Position numbers and translations under genes: made by a program. The notes under the pieces are model-generated. The model searched no databases. It saw only the letters and a program-made list of their open reading frames with translations, and was not told the origin of the DNA. This document shows positions 1 through 12,721 of a DNA stretch of 64,000 nt, piece after piece. Position 1 is the stretch's first letter. Every line of letters starts with the position of its first letter. The DNA is from Lamellibrachia columna (lineage: Eukaryota; Annelida; Polychaeta; Sabellida; Siboglinidae). Location: the NCBI GenBank assembly GCA_963662155.1, contig OY759269.1, positions 19,378,864 through 19,442,863 on the forward strand, written 5' to 3'.

Positions 1-660
1 GTCGTGCGGCGGAACCGGATTTTATGCACTATTAAATATCTTCGATTCCTATTCATTTCTCAGTGGCCTCTATCCGCGTGCTATGCGTTCAATTCCATGT
101 TGAATAAACTGTTATATTACTGCATTCTATCTTCGGCATTTCCCTCCCGTGCATATAACAACAACAAGGATTTTCGTTTTTATTAAATCTAACAACAATG
201 AAATGTTGACGTAGAAACATCCGACGATGGAAAACACATCTTAAATAATTTAATACTAATTACGGCTGTGACTCCCATAGGTGAAATAGAACAACAGTTA
301 TCTCCCACTCAGGGTGGTGTACAACGTGATCCCGTCTACAAAATGATACCTATTATACGTTTGCCATGCAAAATAATGAAAACTTGAAACTTCATGTATA
401 ATCTGAAACGTATAACGAATATGCCGGCTATTGTAAAGGAACACGATTCAACACTAGGTGACAACGATTCAACACCAGGTGACAACGATTCAACACTAGA
501 TGACAACGATTCAACACTAGGTGACAACGATTCAACACTAGGTGACAATGCATCATACGAGGGGAACAGCTAATCTTCCTCTTCGATTCATTATCATACT
601 GGACCTGTGGCGTATTTGGGGGGGGGGCATTTGGGCATTTTGCTTCTCCGTTTTTTTTTC
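1..660. repeat. Direct repeat A, copy 1
   Basis: Bases 1-660 recur at 3560-4220 in the same orientation, with one visible difference (10 versus 11 Gs near 618). The segment contains the 21-bp minisatellite at 444-548. It may extend left of the window. The short ORFs inside are identical in both copies and resemble no protein I know, so I do not call a gene here. Near-identity means a very recent duplication or an assembly artefact. Confidence 0.9.
444..548. repeat. 21-bp minisatellite, 5 copies (copy 1)
   Basis: Five units of about CGATTCAACACTAGGTGACA plus one base. 21 is a multiple of three, so the minus strand shows a spurious repeated reading frame. The same array is at 4003-4107. Confidence 0.9.
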
Positions 661-1465
661 CAGAAACTCGGTGTGCGGCCAATGTGACAGATCGAACAAC
701 ATGCCATGGCATGAAGACGTCAAATCACAATTACAAATTCATATGCGGACATTTTAACGTTTCCTACGATTCTAGAGAAAAGCGTATCCATGAAAACTCA
801 TTAAGCTTCTTGATATCCATTGTTATTGTTTGATTGACATACTGGGCAATTTTTCGTCAAAATTACATATAATTTTTTTTACAAGGATGGTTATCGCCAA
901 TATTGACAGTTTCTGCAAGATACTAATGCGCTTGTATCGAAACAGTCACCACTATGCTACATGTACACGTTTTCAAATCGTCTGCTCTTAATCGCTGTTA
1001 AAAGAACCGACATTATATATCCACAAACTTACCTCTTGAATGCATTTTTTCAATTAAATAAAATCACCGATGGCATAAACAAAGCTTAGGCATTACACAT
1101 GTAGTAGATGGCATTTTTTTAAGCAAAAGTGTCATCGTGAACCATATGAAATGCACGTGCTGGCTTTAATACGTTTAGCACAACCTAATCTAGAAGTCTA
1201 TTGTGGTTTACCAGCGGTTCATGAATCATGGTACAATTTTCCATAGCAGAGTTTACGTTAATTTACACGCTTATTTTAGGATTCAAATCATGGGCCGAGC
1301 CATATTGTTAGATAACCCTTCGTCAGAATTGTCAATCTATCAATATTCGCTCGACGAATGAAACTATATTTGTATACACCTATTCCTATACTTGCTAATG
1401 GAATATGGCCACGATGTATGCGCACAAACTGAACTTATGTGACATATTTTGGCATTTGTTTAATA
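660..1465 (+). repeat. Inverted repeat B, left arm
   Basis: This ~806-bp arm is the reverse complement of 5614-6421 at near-perfect identity. Identity starts at TCCAGAAACTCGG and stops after TGGCATTTGTTTAATA. Arms of this length about 4.1 kb apart could form a large hairpin. There is no convincing coding sequence inside. Confidence 0.9.
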
Positions 1466-1817
1466 TGGAATTAATCATGGAATTATGTATCGAGATTTCA
1501 ACAATGTTTAGCCTATGTGTGATCCATCCTTATCCGTTTTAGGTGATATGATACTACTTTTGAAATTTCACAATCAGTAGGTCATTTATTCCATTCATTT
1601 CTTGTCCTCTGAGTAGTGATGAAGCTAGCAAGTTTGGTTAGTATTTGATCGAAAACCAGGTACACAAAACCAGTTAGGGAATGGCCAAGCACCAAATTCG
1701 AAATGATGCTGTTGTTGTTGTTTTTTATTGTTGTTTTATTATTATTATCATCATCATTATTATCATTATCATTATTAGCATCATCAACAACATCATTATC
1801 ATTATTGTATCATGCAG

Positions 1818-1942
1818 ACTTACTGAGGCAAGATGTTCTGTCGGAAGACATCACTTCACCGCTCCTACAGATCGAGCACTGCAAGTCGGGGTTCGAGCAA
1901 GTGTCGCAGTTGCTGATGCCCGTGCACGTACCTGGAATTTGA
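1818..1942 (+). other. Possible terminal coding exon
   Basis: A TATCATGCAG acceptor-like site is followed by an open frame that reads LLRQDVLSEDITSPLLQIEH and goes on to CKSGFEQVSQLLMPVHVPGI and a TGA stop. The composition looks more protein-like than nearby chance ORFs, but I recognise no family and no partner exon is visible. Confidence 0.25.
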
Positions 1943-2673
1943 TGGCAACGCCACATCACACGATTATCGGAAATGGACACGACAGTGAGGTAATGTTACT
2001 ACAAGACCGAGCAGCTGAGATCGACATAGATCACGTTGTCGCCGGCATATATGCCACATTTGATTTAGTGAAATCGATAACACAAAGACCAGCTATAGTT
2101 ACTAATGTCGTGCTTGAATCGCTAGGGAAGTTTCAGATCCATGTTCGTTTTACAAAACGTGTTACAAAAGGCTTTTAATGCAGTAAATATTAAATGTGTC
2201 TGGGTTTCTGCATATAATTTCAGATCCAATGTCGTGTTAAACGAAATGTATAACACAATGGTTACTTGTTTCGTTCTTGCATCCCTGCTTAACACTTTTT
2301 CAGAACAATGTTTAATTAAAATGGCGACAAGGGACGGGCTATTGTACGAATAATGTGCAGGAACACTGTTTCTATTCTCTGTGGCCTGATACTGTTCAAC
2401 TAAGCCTTTTAATGCAGTAGATATTAAAACGTGTCCGGATATCGCCTTTTCCTTCTACATGAAACTGGACGGTTAACAGATAGAGAGCGCCGAGATGTGT
2501 TTAATTCTGCCTGTTTGTCAGCCAGAACACAGCCGCTAGGAACTCACCCCTCTTAGCTCTCGCCAGTAGAAGGTCAATGTACGGCGCCGCTGTCACGGCT
2601 GCAAGCAGACACGGTGTTATAAACCAGTCGACATAGCGTGCAACAGTTTACTTGGAACGATCGACATCGCGAG

Positions 2674-2825
2674 ATGCCGGAGGCATTAAACGAAACCAAA
2701 CGAATGAGATTTTCATATACCACTGTTATCATGCTTCCAGTGTGTTTTTGTACGAGACATTGGTGGTGCGAACTGTTTCGTTTACTGTTGCTTTTTATGG
2801 TGTCATATACACTGGTATGGCTTCT
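2674..2825 (+). other. Possible first exon encoding a type II membrane anchor
   Basis: An ATG at 2674 opens about 50 codons: a polar, basic N-terminus (KRMRFSYTT), a Cys/Trp-rich stretch, then a hydrophobic segment (LFRLLLLFMVSYTLVWLL). The frame runs into a good 5' splice site, CTTCT|GTAAGTAAA. This is the layout of a Golgi glycosyltransferase anchor exon, but no catalytic exon follows within the window's left part. It could equally be a chance ORF. Confidence 0.3.
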
Positions 2826-3182
2826 GTAAGTAAATTTACTATTCTTGTCTATAGACGATATGATTCATGTTTAATGTATATTTCAACGTTATCACCATAG
2901 CAACATCACAGATATCTCTCGTTGCCAAGATACAGTTTCAGTGTAGATATGATTATCACAGATCTGCATGACATTCATTGTATGACCTTTATTAGCAGTC
3001 GTCTGGTCACATATATTCATATGCAGCCAGCCCACCTGTATGCGACGCCACGCGCCGTGATCGATGACAACACCGGCCAGGTAAAAATAACAAACGATAT
3101 ATTACGGGAACACGACCAGCGCGCTGCCTACGTGTGCGACAGTAATCTAACGCGCAAAAATCGAATATCTGCGACGCGTTAC

Positions 3183-3237
3183 CTGACAGCTGCATCAGCG
3201 CTGCGAAGACGACTACCACCACCTTCAACCACATCAT
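3183..3237 (-). other. Possible signal-peptide exon
   Basis: On the minus strand MMWLKVVVVVFAALMQLS reads like a classic signal peptide and is followed by a TGTCAG|GTAACG donor. The open frame continues past the donor, so it is also part of a 147-aa ORF. There is no downstream exon I can identify. Confidence 0.25.
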
Positions 3238-3559
3238 GGATGCCTGACCGGTCTTCTTCTTTCTGTTTATTCCCCGCGTCTTCCACCCTTCGAATGCTCC
3301 TCTCTGTTCAATAATCTGCAACAGACAGTAATAGTGTGCGCGAAAAGAGATATTTAACTGTCTTTGTGTTGTTCTCTGTAAGACAACTGCGACGAACACA
3401 ATGTATATCAATATCATTTCTGGGGAACTTTCACCTGCTGTTGTGGGCATAAAATGTGTAATGTTTCTTTGTGACTATGTATTCAATTGCTGCTTTTTGT
3501 CACATGTGTCTCGTAAATAGGACATAATGCATATCTTTATTTGACTTAGATCGCTCTGT

Positions 3560-4220
3560 GTCGTGCGGCGGAACCGGATTTTATGCACTATTAAATATCT
3601 TCGATTCCTATTCATTTCTCAGTGGCCTCTATCCGCGTGCTATGCGTTCAATTCCATGTTGAATAAACTGTTATATTACTGCATTCTATCTTCGGCATTT
3701 CCCTCCCGTGCATATAACAACAACAAGGATTTTCGTTTTTATTAAATCTAACAACAATGAAATGTTGACGTAGAAACATCCGACGATGGAAAACACATCT
3801 TAAATAATTTAATACTAATTACGGCTGTGACTCCCATAGGTGAAATAGAACAACAGTTATCTCCCACTCAGGGTGGTGTACAACGTGATCCCGTCTACAA
3901 AATGATACCTATTATACGTTTGCCATGCAAAATAATGAAAACTTGAAACTTCATGTATAATCTGAAACGTATAACGAATATGCCGGCTATTGTAAAGGAA
4001 CACGATTCAACACTAGGTGACAACGATTCAACACCAGGTGACAACGATTCAACACTAGATGACAACGATTCAACACTAGGTGACAACGATTCAACACTAG
4101 GTGACAATGCATCATACGAGGGGAACAGCTAATCTTCCTCTTCGATTCATTATCATACTGGACCTGTGGCGTATTTGGGGGGGGGGGCATTTGGGCATTT
4201 TGCTTCTCCGTTTTTTTTTC
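3560..4220. repeat. Direct repeat A, copy 2
   Basis: Second copy of 1-660. It begins after CTCTGT and ends in a run of nine T followed by C. There copy 1 continues into inverted repeat B, while copy 2 continues into unrelated sequence. The shared break next to a T tract suggests a recombination or insertion point. Confidence 0.9.
4003..4107. repeat. 21-bp minisatellite, 5 copies (copy 2)
   Basis: Same array as 444-548, inside the second copy of repeat A. Confidence 0.9.
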
Positions 4221-4381
4221 GTTACGCCGCTACATGGTAGCATGGTAAATTATTGAGTGACTAAACTTGCCCCCCCCCCCATTGGCCTACCCCTTTGCGA
4301 GATCCTAGATACGTCACTGTATTGGAGATGTGTCGACTCCCAAGCATTTTTCGATCGAATCCTTAGAGTGGCCCCTATTGG

Positions 4382-4457
4382 CCCCACCACTGCCCCACCA
4401 CGGCCCCACCACGGTCCCACCACGGCCCCACCTCGGCCCCACCACGGCCCCACCACG
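4382..4457. repeat. 11-bp minisatellite CCCCACCACGG
   Basis: About seven units with single-base variants (CTGCC, CTCGG, TCCCA). The frame rotates because 11 is not a multiple of three. Confidence 0.85.
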
Positions 4458-5297
4458 TCTTACGTGAAATTGTTTGGCACGCCGTCGGTCATGTTTAATC
4501 AGTTCATATCCTCTTGCGGTGAGCACGCACGACCTGGCTCTTCACTGCCAAACCCAAGTGCTCTGGTTGCTTTGGGCAGTGTGAAACATTAATGATGAAC
4601 TGGGCATCCTCATTGTGAAATAATGTGCTGCCAAGCACGAAACTTGCCTTTGTTTTGCGACACGCGTTGAACGCGTCAGACTTGGAGATTAAATTAATCA
4701 CTATCAACGATCGCCAGCATCGGGCGTAAAATCTTTCGTGACAATGGTGAATTTCATAGCACATGTATACCTTAGACATGATGATGAAAATATAGTTGGA
4801 CGTTAGCCAGCTGGATATGTCAAACATCGTTCGCTGTAGGGAAATTGGTAATAATAATCGTAAAACTGGTGTTTGACTTGTGTGTTGTCAGATCAGCTTG
4901 GTCTCATGATCGTACGGGCGGCGTGACGTATGTGTTAGATTCGTCATCTGTCCATAAAACACGAGTCTGGGTCAGGTGTTATCGGGTTAATTTGTTCTTC
5001 TGACCGTAAAACTGTCACATCAGTCTTTCCTTGTCAAGTTGGCTTCGTCGTACGATGGACGGTTCAGTTGTGAGTTGTCTTATTAGTTCCATCATCCGTC
5101 GGGGCCGTGCAAGACTGTCCTCGTCATATAGGCTTGAATGTCGACGCATATGAAGTATCACGTTCAACTGTTATGGACGACGCTATCGATTTTACAAGCT
5201 GAGACTGCATGTATTGTATATTATTTTAAGCGAACAAACTCTCTAATGTTGATTAATACTGTGGTGTATTAGTGCTAGTGGAGCACCACGCAATATA

Positions 5298-5361
5298 TTA
5301 AGTAGGGGTCATGGTTATGGGATTATGGGATTAAGTAGGGGTCATGGTTATGGGATTATGC
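5298..5361. repeat. 33-bp tandem duplication
   Basis: Two adjacent copies starting at TTAAGTAGGGGTCATGG, essentially identical. Confidence 0.85.
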
Positions 5362-5613
5362 ACCTAAAAGACATAATAAAAAATAACCATGTGCAACTAA
5401 AATCAGGAATATCACTCCAGTGGTTTACTCAGTACGTGCTATGAAGTTGGAGATTCCGATAATTTCTCCGGTTGACCGAGGGCTGACATGTTAACCAGCT
5501 CGACCAATAAGTACGTGCGCAGTTCTACGACATCGGGGTAACCTAGACTACTTACACAGAACCAACGCAAACTCTCAAATGAACGTTCTGTTTTGACATT
5601 AAGAGGACTCGTT

Positions 5614-6421
5614 TATTAAACAAATGCCAAAATATGTCACATAAGTTCAGTTTGTGCGCATACATCGTGGCCATATTCCATTAGCAAGTATAGGAATAGG
5701 TGTATACAAATATAGTTTCATTCGTCGAGCGAATATTGATAGATTGACAATTCTGACGAAGGGTTATCTAACAATATGGCTCGGCCCATGATTTGAATCC
5801 TAAAATAAGCGTGTAAATTAACGTAAACTCTGCTATGGAAAATTGTACCATGATTCATGAACCGCTGGTAAACCACAATAGACTTCTAGATTAGGTTGTG
5901 CTAAACGTATTAAAGCCAGCACGTGCATTTCATATGGTTCACGATGACACTTTTGCTTAAAAAAATGCCATCTACTACATGTGTAATGCCTAAGCTTTGT
6001 TTATGCCATCGGTGATTTTATTTAATTGAAAAAATGCATTCAAGAGGTAAGTTTGTGGATATATAATGTCGGTTCTTTTAACAGCGATTAAGAGCAGACG
6101 ATTTGAAAACGTGTACATGTAGCATAGTGGTGACTGTTTCGATACAAGCGCATTAGTATCTTGCAGAAACTGTCAATATTGGCGATAACCATCCTTGTAA
6201 AAAAAATTATATGTAATTTTGACGAAAAATTGCCCAGTATGTCAATCAAACAATAACAATGGATATCAAGAAGCTTAATGAGTTTTCATGGATACGCTTT
6301 TCTCTAGAATCGTAGGAAACGTTAAAATGTCCGCATATGAATTTGTAATTGTGATTTGACGTCTTCATGCCATGGCATGTTGTTCGATCTGTCACATTGG
6401 CCGCACACCGAGTTTCTGGAA
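5614..6421 (-). repeat. Inverted repeat B, right arm
   Basis: Reverse complement of 660-1465. The outer end is CGAGTTTCTGGA at about 6409-6421, after which unique sequence begins. Confidence 0.9.
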
Positions 6422-8589
6422 TCACGACGCACAACGTTGGTTCATCAATGATTGATTTTCTGCGCGTGTCCGGGTGCTGTTAAAAAGTTCCGCGGAACAA
6501 AACGGACGCGACGACTTGCAAATATCAATACCTCGGCGGCTTGTCGAGATATGCCCGCGCATTGAGGAGAGGCAATGCCACGTATTTGATGTATGTGCTC
6601 GATAACGACAAAAAGCCAGAAAGTCGATTTCTTCTACGCGATTCGCGTAGCCATCATCGGCATTACTTCTTCTGTAATCGAGACGCATGCGGTTTGCATG
6701 CTGTTGTCAAACCACGCATGGGGACCTCACCCAGTTGCTTAGCGACGGTTCCATTTCTTCAATTAACACAATTCTGTTGGTGGTGGGTACCCGCTCATGT
6801 CGATCAACATTTGTCACGAAATGACAGCCACCGGGATTTTGGGCAACCAATAGTATCGATCACGTGTGCGGTTGGCCAAGTGCGAATGTCAGTTTCTGAA
6901 AAGCAGCAACGGAAGGGGAAACCGAGAACGTTTCACGTCAGTGTTAATCAGTTGAATCAATAATAATTTTGCCAATAAATTACCAGTGCGTTTAATTATG
7001 AAAGGCGATGGGATAATTGCGTGCAATGGGTGCACGCATGGTTGGCAGTTAATTAATTGCATAGGTCACGAAAGTTTCCGATATTGTAATTTTGCACGCG
7101 AAACTGTGTTCGCTCGGGGGCATTTGTTCGCCTGAGGACGATCACGTTGTCTCGTAACGATAGACAAAGAAAATAAACATTATACTGACTTGTACAAGAC
7201 TATTCAATTGTGTTCTACGTTAGTTTATAACAGCATAAACAAGGCATTCATAACGGGATAAATGGTACACTTTCCTACGATGAGGAAACATTTCCACGAC
7301 AAAGTTGACTTCCTGTATTTAACAGTTTTGCTGCGTGGCGTCTCTGTATTTCTTATTCATTTTCATTTACTTATTATTGTTATGTTATACCCTGTTTGTT
7401 ACTGGCCGATGATCGCACATTATTTCGTGTGCAATGGCAGTAAACAGAAGCGCACACATCGTGTGTCCATTGTATATTAATACCGTCAACGTGAGTCATT
7501 TCCCTGCCAAGCAAATCGATTGTCTCGTTACGCCTGTGTTCCAACGTTGCTGAGTAAATAATCAATAAAGAAATGCAGATTTCGAGGATATTATTCCCAG
7601 CGCGGTGATAGAACCGGAGGCTGCCAACGGGTAAACCGGCCAAGCAGGTGGTATCGTAGGCAACGGGTAAATGTTTACCTGGCAGAGAACCAAAGCGTTC
7701 TTTCGCCAGGCAGACTGAAGGCGCTGTCACGACCCGTACTATATGAACCTACCGAAACGTGAGCATTTCGCCAGCCCGATGATTGGCTTCATGGAGGAGG
7801 GGGTTAACAAATGGGTCCAATTATGTAATTATTGTAATTGATTACATGGCAATGTTTGTAATGTTTGTAATTGCAATTCCTTCTTTGTCGTAATTGTAAC
7901 TGATTTAGTTCGTGTAATTACAACAATTGCATCAATTACGATTAATTACAGTATTTATTTCATATAAGAGACGTTACCAGGCATAAGGTATCAAAGTACT
8001 ATCGCACACATTTTATTAGTCGTATACAAAATATATCAATTCGCCAACACCACGCCATGCAATTAACAAATACTCAATAAACGTTTTGAATAAACAATTA
8101 TTGGTCACGTATACCGCTTATGTATTTGTAATCGCAATTCAAACGGTGTAATAGTAGTATTGATTGAACACTTTGCAAGTGTAAATGAAACTAAAAAAGT
8201 ACTTATAGCTGTAATGGATTTGATTTGCGTAATTGGAACGAGCCATGTTGGTTCCTGGCGTCGTGCATCAAAATATGAATACTTAAACTCATACTTAAAC
8301 TAAAACGTGAATATATGATGATCATAGCAGACAAATAGTTAATTATGTCGTAGGCCTACGTGTTATTATTATTGTTAGTAGTGGCATTAGTATTATGTTA
8401 TTTCATGCTGAATGCCTCGTTTCTATGAACATGCACGCAAGCGACCACGATCATTTATGGGCAACTCTCACTCGTCAGTCAGTTCATGTTGAGGTTTCCC
8501 CGCCTGATCACTTGCTCATTTCTTTATCTAAAATAGCATTATTACATACCTTCGGCTTTGTCTCGACAAGTTCTTTCAGGTAATATATA
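6422..8589. other. Unassigned region with one 140-codon ORF
   Basis: The longest frame, 6541-6963 plus, gives 140 aa with many Arg, His and Cys and no recognisable domain. Overlapping frames are open on the minus strand, so I do not call it a gene. 7820-7960 is rich in TAATTG/TAATTA words. I see no RNA gene. Confidence 0.5.
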
Positions 8590-9102
8590 CATTTCCTATA
8601 GTCGTATGCCAATGAAGGGTCCATTTCCTATAGTCGTATGCCAATGAAGGGTCCATTTCCTATAGTCGTATGCCAATGAAGGGTCCATTTCCTATAGTCG
8701 TATGCCAATGAAGGGTCCATTTCCTATAGTCGTATGCCAATGAAGGGTCCATTTCCTATAGTCGTATGCCAATGAAGGGTCCATTTCCTATAGTCGTATG
8801 CCAATGAAGGGTCCATTTCCTATAGTCGTATGCCAATGAAGGGTCCATTTCCTATAGTCGTATGCCAATGAAGGGTCCATTTCCTATAGTCGTATGCCAA
8901 TGAAGGGTCCATTTCCTATAGTCGTATGCCAATGAAGGGTCCATTTCCTATAGTCGTATGCCAATGAAGGGTCCATTTCCTATAGTCGTATGCCAATGAA
9001 GGGTCCATTTCCTATAGTCGTATGCCAATGAAGGGTCCATTTCCTATAGTCGTATGCCAATGAAGGGTCCATTTCCTATAGTCGTATGCCAATGAAGGGT
9101 CC
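8590..9102. repeat. 32-bp satellite, 16 copies
   Basis: Sixteen head-to-tail copies of a 32-bp unit containing CATTTCCTATAGTCGTATGC. I see no difference between copies, which implies very recent expansion or strong homogenisation. It is not a CRISPR: there are no unique spacers. Confidence 0.97.
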
Positions 9103-11063
9103 ACTTCTCTTTAATGTGTGAAACAACCAAAATAAGCTTTCCCAAAAATATTTTTCATTTTAGAAAGCTATTATTTTTCATTCGCTAATGATAATTCAAC
9201 ATTTGATGTGTATTATGTTAAAGTCAACTTTCCAATGTGTGTCACAAACAATGACACAGGCCCCAACCAAAACTTATTTTGTTTGCTAATTAACCCATTT
9301 TATTGTTACGCCCGATACCAAGCTCCCGCACCAATATTTCAATACTACAAATTAATGATTTTCCAAAATTAACTTTGTTTAGAAAGCAGAGTATAATCAA
9401 ATTTATGACGAATGTATTATTTCATAGTAGTTATTTGAATAAGTGCCTTTCCTTTTGATATTTGTGCTGTCCAACAAATTGTCTAAAACTCTAATTGGTT
9501 ACGCCCGGTACCAACTTTGTTAGTTGAGATAAAATTAATTAAAGTAATTACTTCAAAATGTATTAATACGGAAATAACAATAATTGTTGTATATATATAT
9601 GATAGCTTTCTCATGAGATGCTACAAATAATACAGATTATGTTAGCGACCCAGGAAGTACACGCTGAATATGTATTTTATCGGATTAAAGTTTAACAGAG
9701 ATTGGAGAACATAAAAAAATTATGAAATGAAATGAAAATATAAGGAAATGTTTTCTAAGGAATATATTCCACGGAAAAGTGTTTGACACAACGAACAAAC
9801 TCACAAAGAATCAATACGCCGTGATACAAGAGATCAGTGGCAACCTTAATGAGGACATATGTACTGTGCAAACGAACTGTGTACAAAGAAATTGTGTGAA
9901 GCAACATTAAAGAAATCCAGTCTGCCTAGATGTCAACAAAAACACCACTTTTACACTGCATCCACACGTAGAACACTACACGATGAATGTTTAGAATAAA
10001 AATCCTTTAACTGCTTATCGGTATCTTGGAATGACGTTCTCGTTGCAAAGGGCCAAATGGACGCGTGGTCATAGCACCGAGTAGACAACTCCAGGAATGT
10101 GCGCAATGTGATGGTGAAAGGGCCCTCCCACTATACAAGGGATAGTTCCTGTTATAAATGCTGTTGCCGTGATGCTAACATCAATACATTTCTAGGAAAT
10201 TATAATAAATGGGTGAAGATGACAACAAAATGTTAAACATATTGGAACTTGCAACCCCAGACATGCACTTGTGGACGTAGTCGAGGACGTGGGTGTGGAC
10301 GTGGTCGACGACGTGGGTGTGGGCGCAAAGAAACTAATCACACGTAGTCAAAATGTGTAACATAGCGTGTAGTACAAATATATATTGCTGTCCTGCACAG
10401 TGTGACATATATAGAATACATATATACTTTGTTTTAAAGATAGTTGCTACGCCCGGTACCAAACTACGATGTTTATTGTTCACTATCTTTGGATTATATT
10501 ATCTATAAAACATCCCTTAGAAGTGCTCTATGGGAAAAGGTTATTTTAAAATTGTGTTCTAATCTAATTACCAGTTTGTATATACAACGGTACTGTGCAT
10601 GCATGAGCAGTTTCAACTCACATTCAGGGAACAAAGTCTCATTTTATAAATCGATAGATGTTCCCCACACTGTTTTTGGTATAACACGAAGAAGAACATA
10701 ATAACTGTCTAGTGCCACTATTAAAATTCAATTCCAGCATTTATTTATATTTCTTTAGGGTGTTAAAACGAAGTCGGCCCCTTGGTACCTGGTGTAACAG
10801 TAGAGGGTAACATTCCTGACATGCGCCGCCTGCCACTTAGTGAGTTTTCGGACTTAAGCAAAGAAACCTCAGAATTTAAATGCTTAGGCTATGTATGTTA
10901 TCGGATTAAAGTTTAGCAGAGATTGAAGAACATGAAAAATGGCCTTCCCCAAGCCAACTGTCAGACAAATTTGGAGAATGGCCCTTATATGGCAATGTCT
11001 TTTACCCACGTCTAGCGATACTATATAACGGTAAGACGAAGCAGCGGATTTGTATAAACTAAT
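9103..11063. other. AT-rich region with a recurrent GGTACC motif
   Basis: No gene recognised. The motif ACGCCCGRTACCAA occurs at about 9306, 9503 and 10450, with a degenerate reverse complement at about 10790. A short GACGTGGGTGTG repeat lies at 10270-10325. The ORF at 10444-10701 has no recognisable feature. Confidence 0.5.
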
Positions 11064-11100
11064 ATGGCGGCGACTGTGATAGCGTCATCAGGTGTGTTGT
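11064..11100 (+). other. Possible translation-start region of a gene
   Basis: AATATGGCGGCGAC resembles the YY1-type start-codon element seen at many animal promoters. A CTATATAACGG stretch lies about 40 bp upstream and a donor-like CATCAG|GTGTGT about 30 bp downstream, giving a minimal reading MAATVIASS. No following exon was identified. Confidence 0.2.
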
Positions 11101-11303
11101 CGAGAGTTAGTCCAACGTTCTCTGTCCAGGAATCAGGTCCCTCTAAAGTTCCGAACAGCTTGCGGTGTTATTGTTTTGTTTCGTGCACTTTAAAATGTCT
11201 GACTCTCTCATGTCTACGCTGCATGCATTTAATTCGACAGGCAGTGAAGTCGATCACGTGACCGCATGGTCAACAAGATGACACCCGAGGAGCCACTGGC
11301 GTT

Positions 11304-11372
11304 GTTAACGCGATAACGTTAATACGCGATAACGAGATAACGCGATAACGCGATAAGGTTAATACGCCATTA
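11304..11372. repeat. Short GATAACGC tandem repeat
   Basis: Imperfect 8- to 10-bp units around CGATAACG with interspersed TTAATACG. Confidence 0.7.
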
Positions 11373-12721
11373 TTAATATGTACGTTATAAAGGGACTGCA
11401 TGACGATCTTGATTTTCAATGGTGTACTTATCGACTGTTTTAAGGGACTTTGCGACACTGAATATAATTTATTAGTATTTATAACATCTATGTAGGTTAA
11501 ATAATAAAAACCATTCAAAAACGTCCACTATGTTTACAAACATTTATCTCCAATAATTATGGTTAAAGTTCTGTGTTTTTCTAACAAATCCATGGTGGCG
11601 TATTGATACTTATTTTCTACAAAGTTGTGAATTTCCAAGATATATGATTGTATTACAGCGCCGCGCCGTAAACGGTTACGCGATTTAAAAAATAGTATCC
11701 TGGTAGTGCTATAGTACTTCACCAAGCGGCGCTGCAACGGTGGTCGTATTTTTCATGCAACCGGCATTAAAAAAAAATAGTACCCGAACACTGACCCTTT
11801 AATGTGCTTTGTGCAAATGTGTAATTATTGATAATTGTGAACGGCCTAGGTTAGCCAATGACAATCGTTGTACATTCTCTTTGAAGGAACTATACGGTTA
11901 GAATCATTCGTAGTTTAACAATATTGCACATCACTGAGTAAACTCAATTTACCGAATAAATATCCTCAAAACGTGCAGAATGCAAGGCGTGATATAAATT
12001 AAAATTAGATAAACTAAAACTTATTTTCCATTAGAATTACAGCTGCCTTGGTTAAAATTCAAATTGATGAAAATGGAAATGCGAAAGAAATGTGTTCGGT
12101 GTATTTTTGTATTCTGACCGCAAAGGCATATAATCATATTTCACTACGCAGAATAGTTATACGCGAAAGTATCGAATTGTAAAATGCATTTCACCGTGCT
12201 GCGTGTTCCCTTGTTACTTATACTCCAAATGGTCGTGTGAGTGGGTGGATGGGTGTATGGGTGGATGGGTTAGATGAGTGGGTGGATTACGATACATTTT
12301 TGGACTAGATATTAGACTAGACGTGGCCCAACCAGTTGGGCCGCGGAGTTCCAACCTCAAAATATTGACTGTCGCATCTCAATTAGGTATAACAGGCGAT
12401 GTCAATCGCAATGTTCATTAATTAATCATGTTTATTTCCAGACCATGCCGTCTGGCTATCAAGCCTGGTATCGGTCTGACATAAACTGACTGAACCGTTA
12501 TTGTTTGTATTTATGTAACATACGCCAATATTTAATTACAACTTACAGTTTTGAAATAGTTCGCAACAATAAGAACCACCAATGTGTTTAACAGCGTAAA
12601 TAAAAAAGAGACTTAAAAAAAGATACTTAAAAAGAGACTTACCTCACGCGTTAAAACAAGCAGCGTTTTACAATTTGATGCGTTGCTCTTCACGTTCATA
12701 TACTAAGACTAATAGATAAAC
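11373..12721. other. AT-rich region without recognisable gene
   Basis: Only short ORFs. A GTGGATGG-type repeat lies at about 12240-12290. Nothing else can be supported. Confidence 0.5.

Larger units (their letters stand above)
1466..3559. other. Spacer between repeats B and A', no firm gene
   Basis: Contains a TTG/ATT/ATC trinucleotide tract (about 1708-1806), a faint local repeat around GCTTTTAATGCAGTA (2170 and 2404), and three exon-like ORFs listed separately. I see nothing else I can support. Confidence 0.6.
4221..5613. other. Spacer with small repeats, no gene seen
   Basis: Holds a C tract (about 4270), an 11-bp CCCCACCACGG array (4382-4457) and a 33-bp tandem duplication (about 5298-5361). 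Open frames over the C-rich array are repeat artefacts. Confidence 0.6.

Noticed and set aside
6541..6963. 140-aa ORF
   Set aside because: No domain, overlapping open minus frames and no splice context. Kept only as a note in the region entry.
8590..9102. CRISPR-like array
   Set aside because: Units are contiguous and identical with no spacers, and the genome is eukaryotic.
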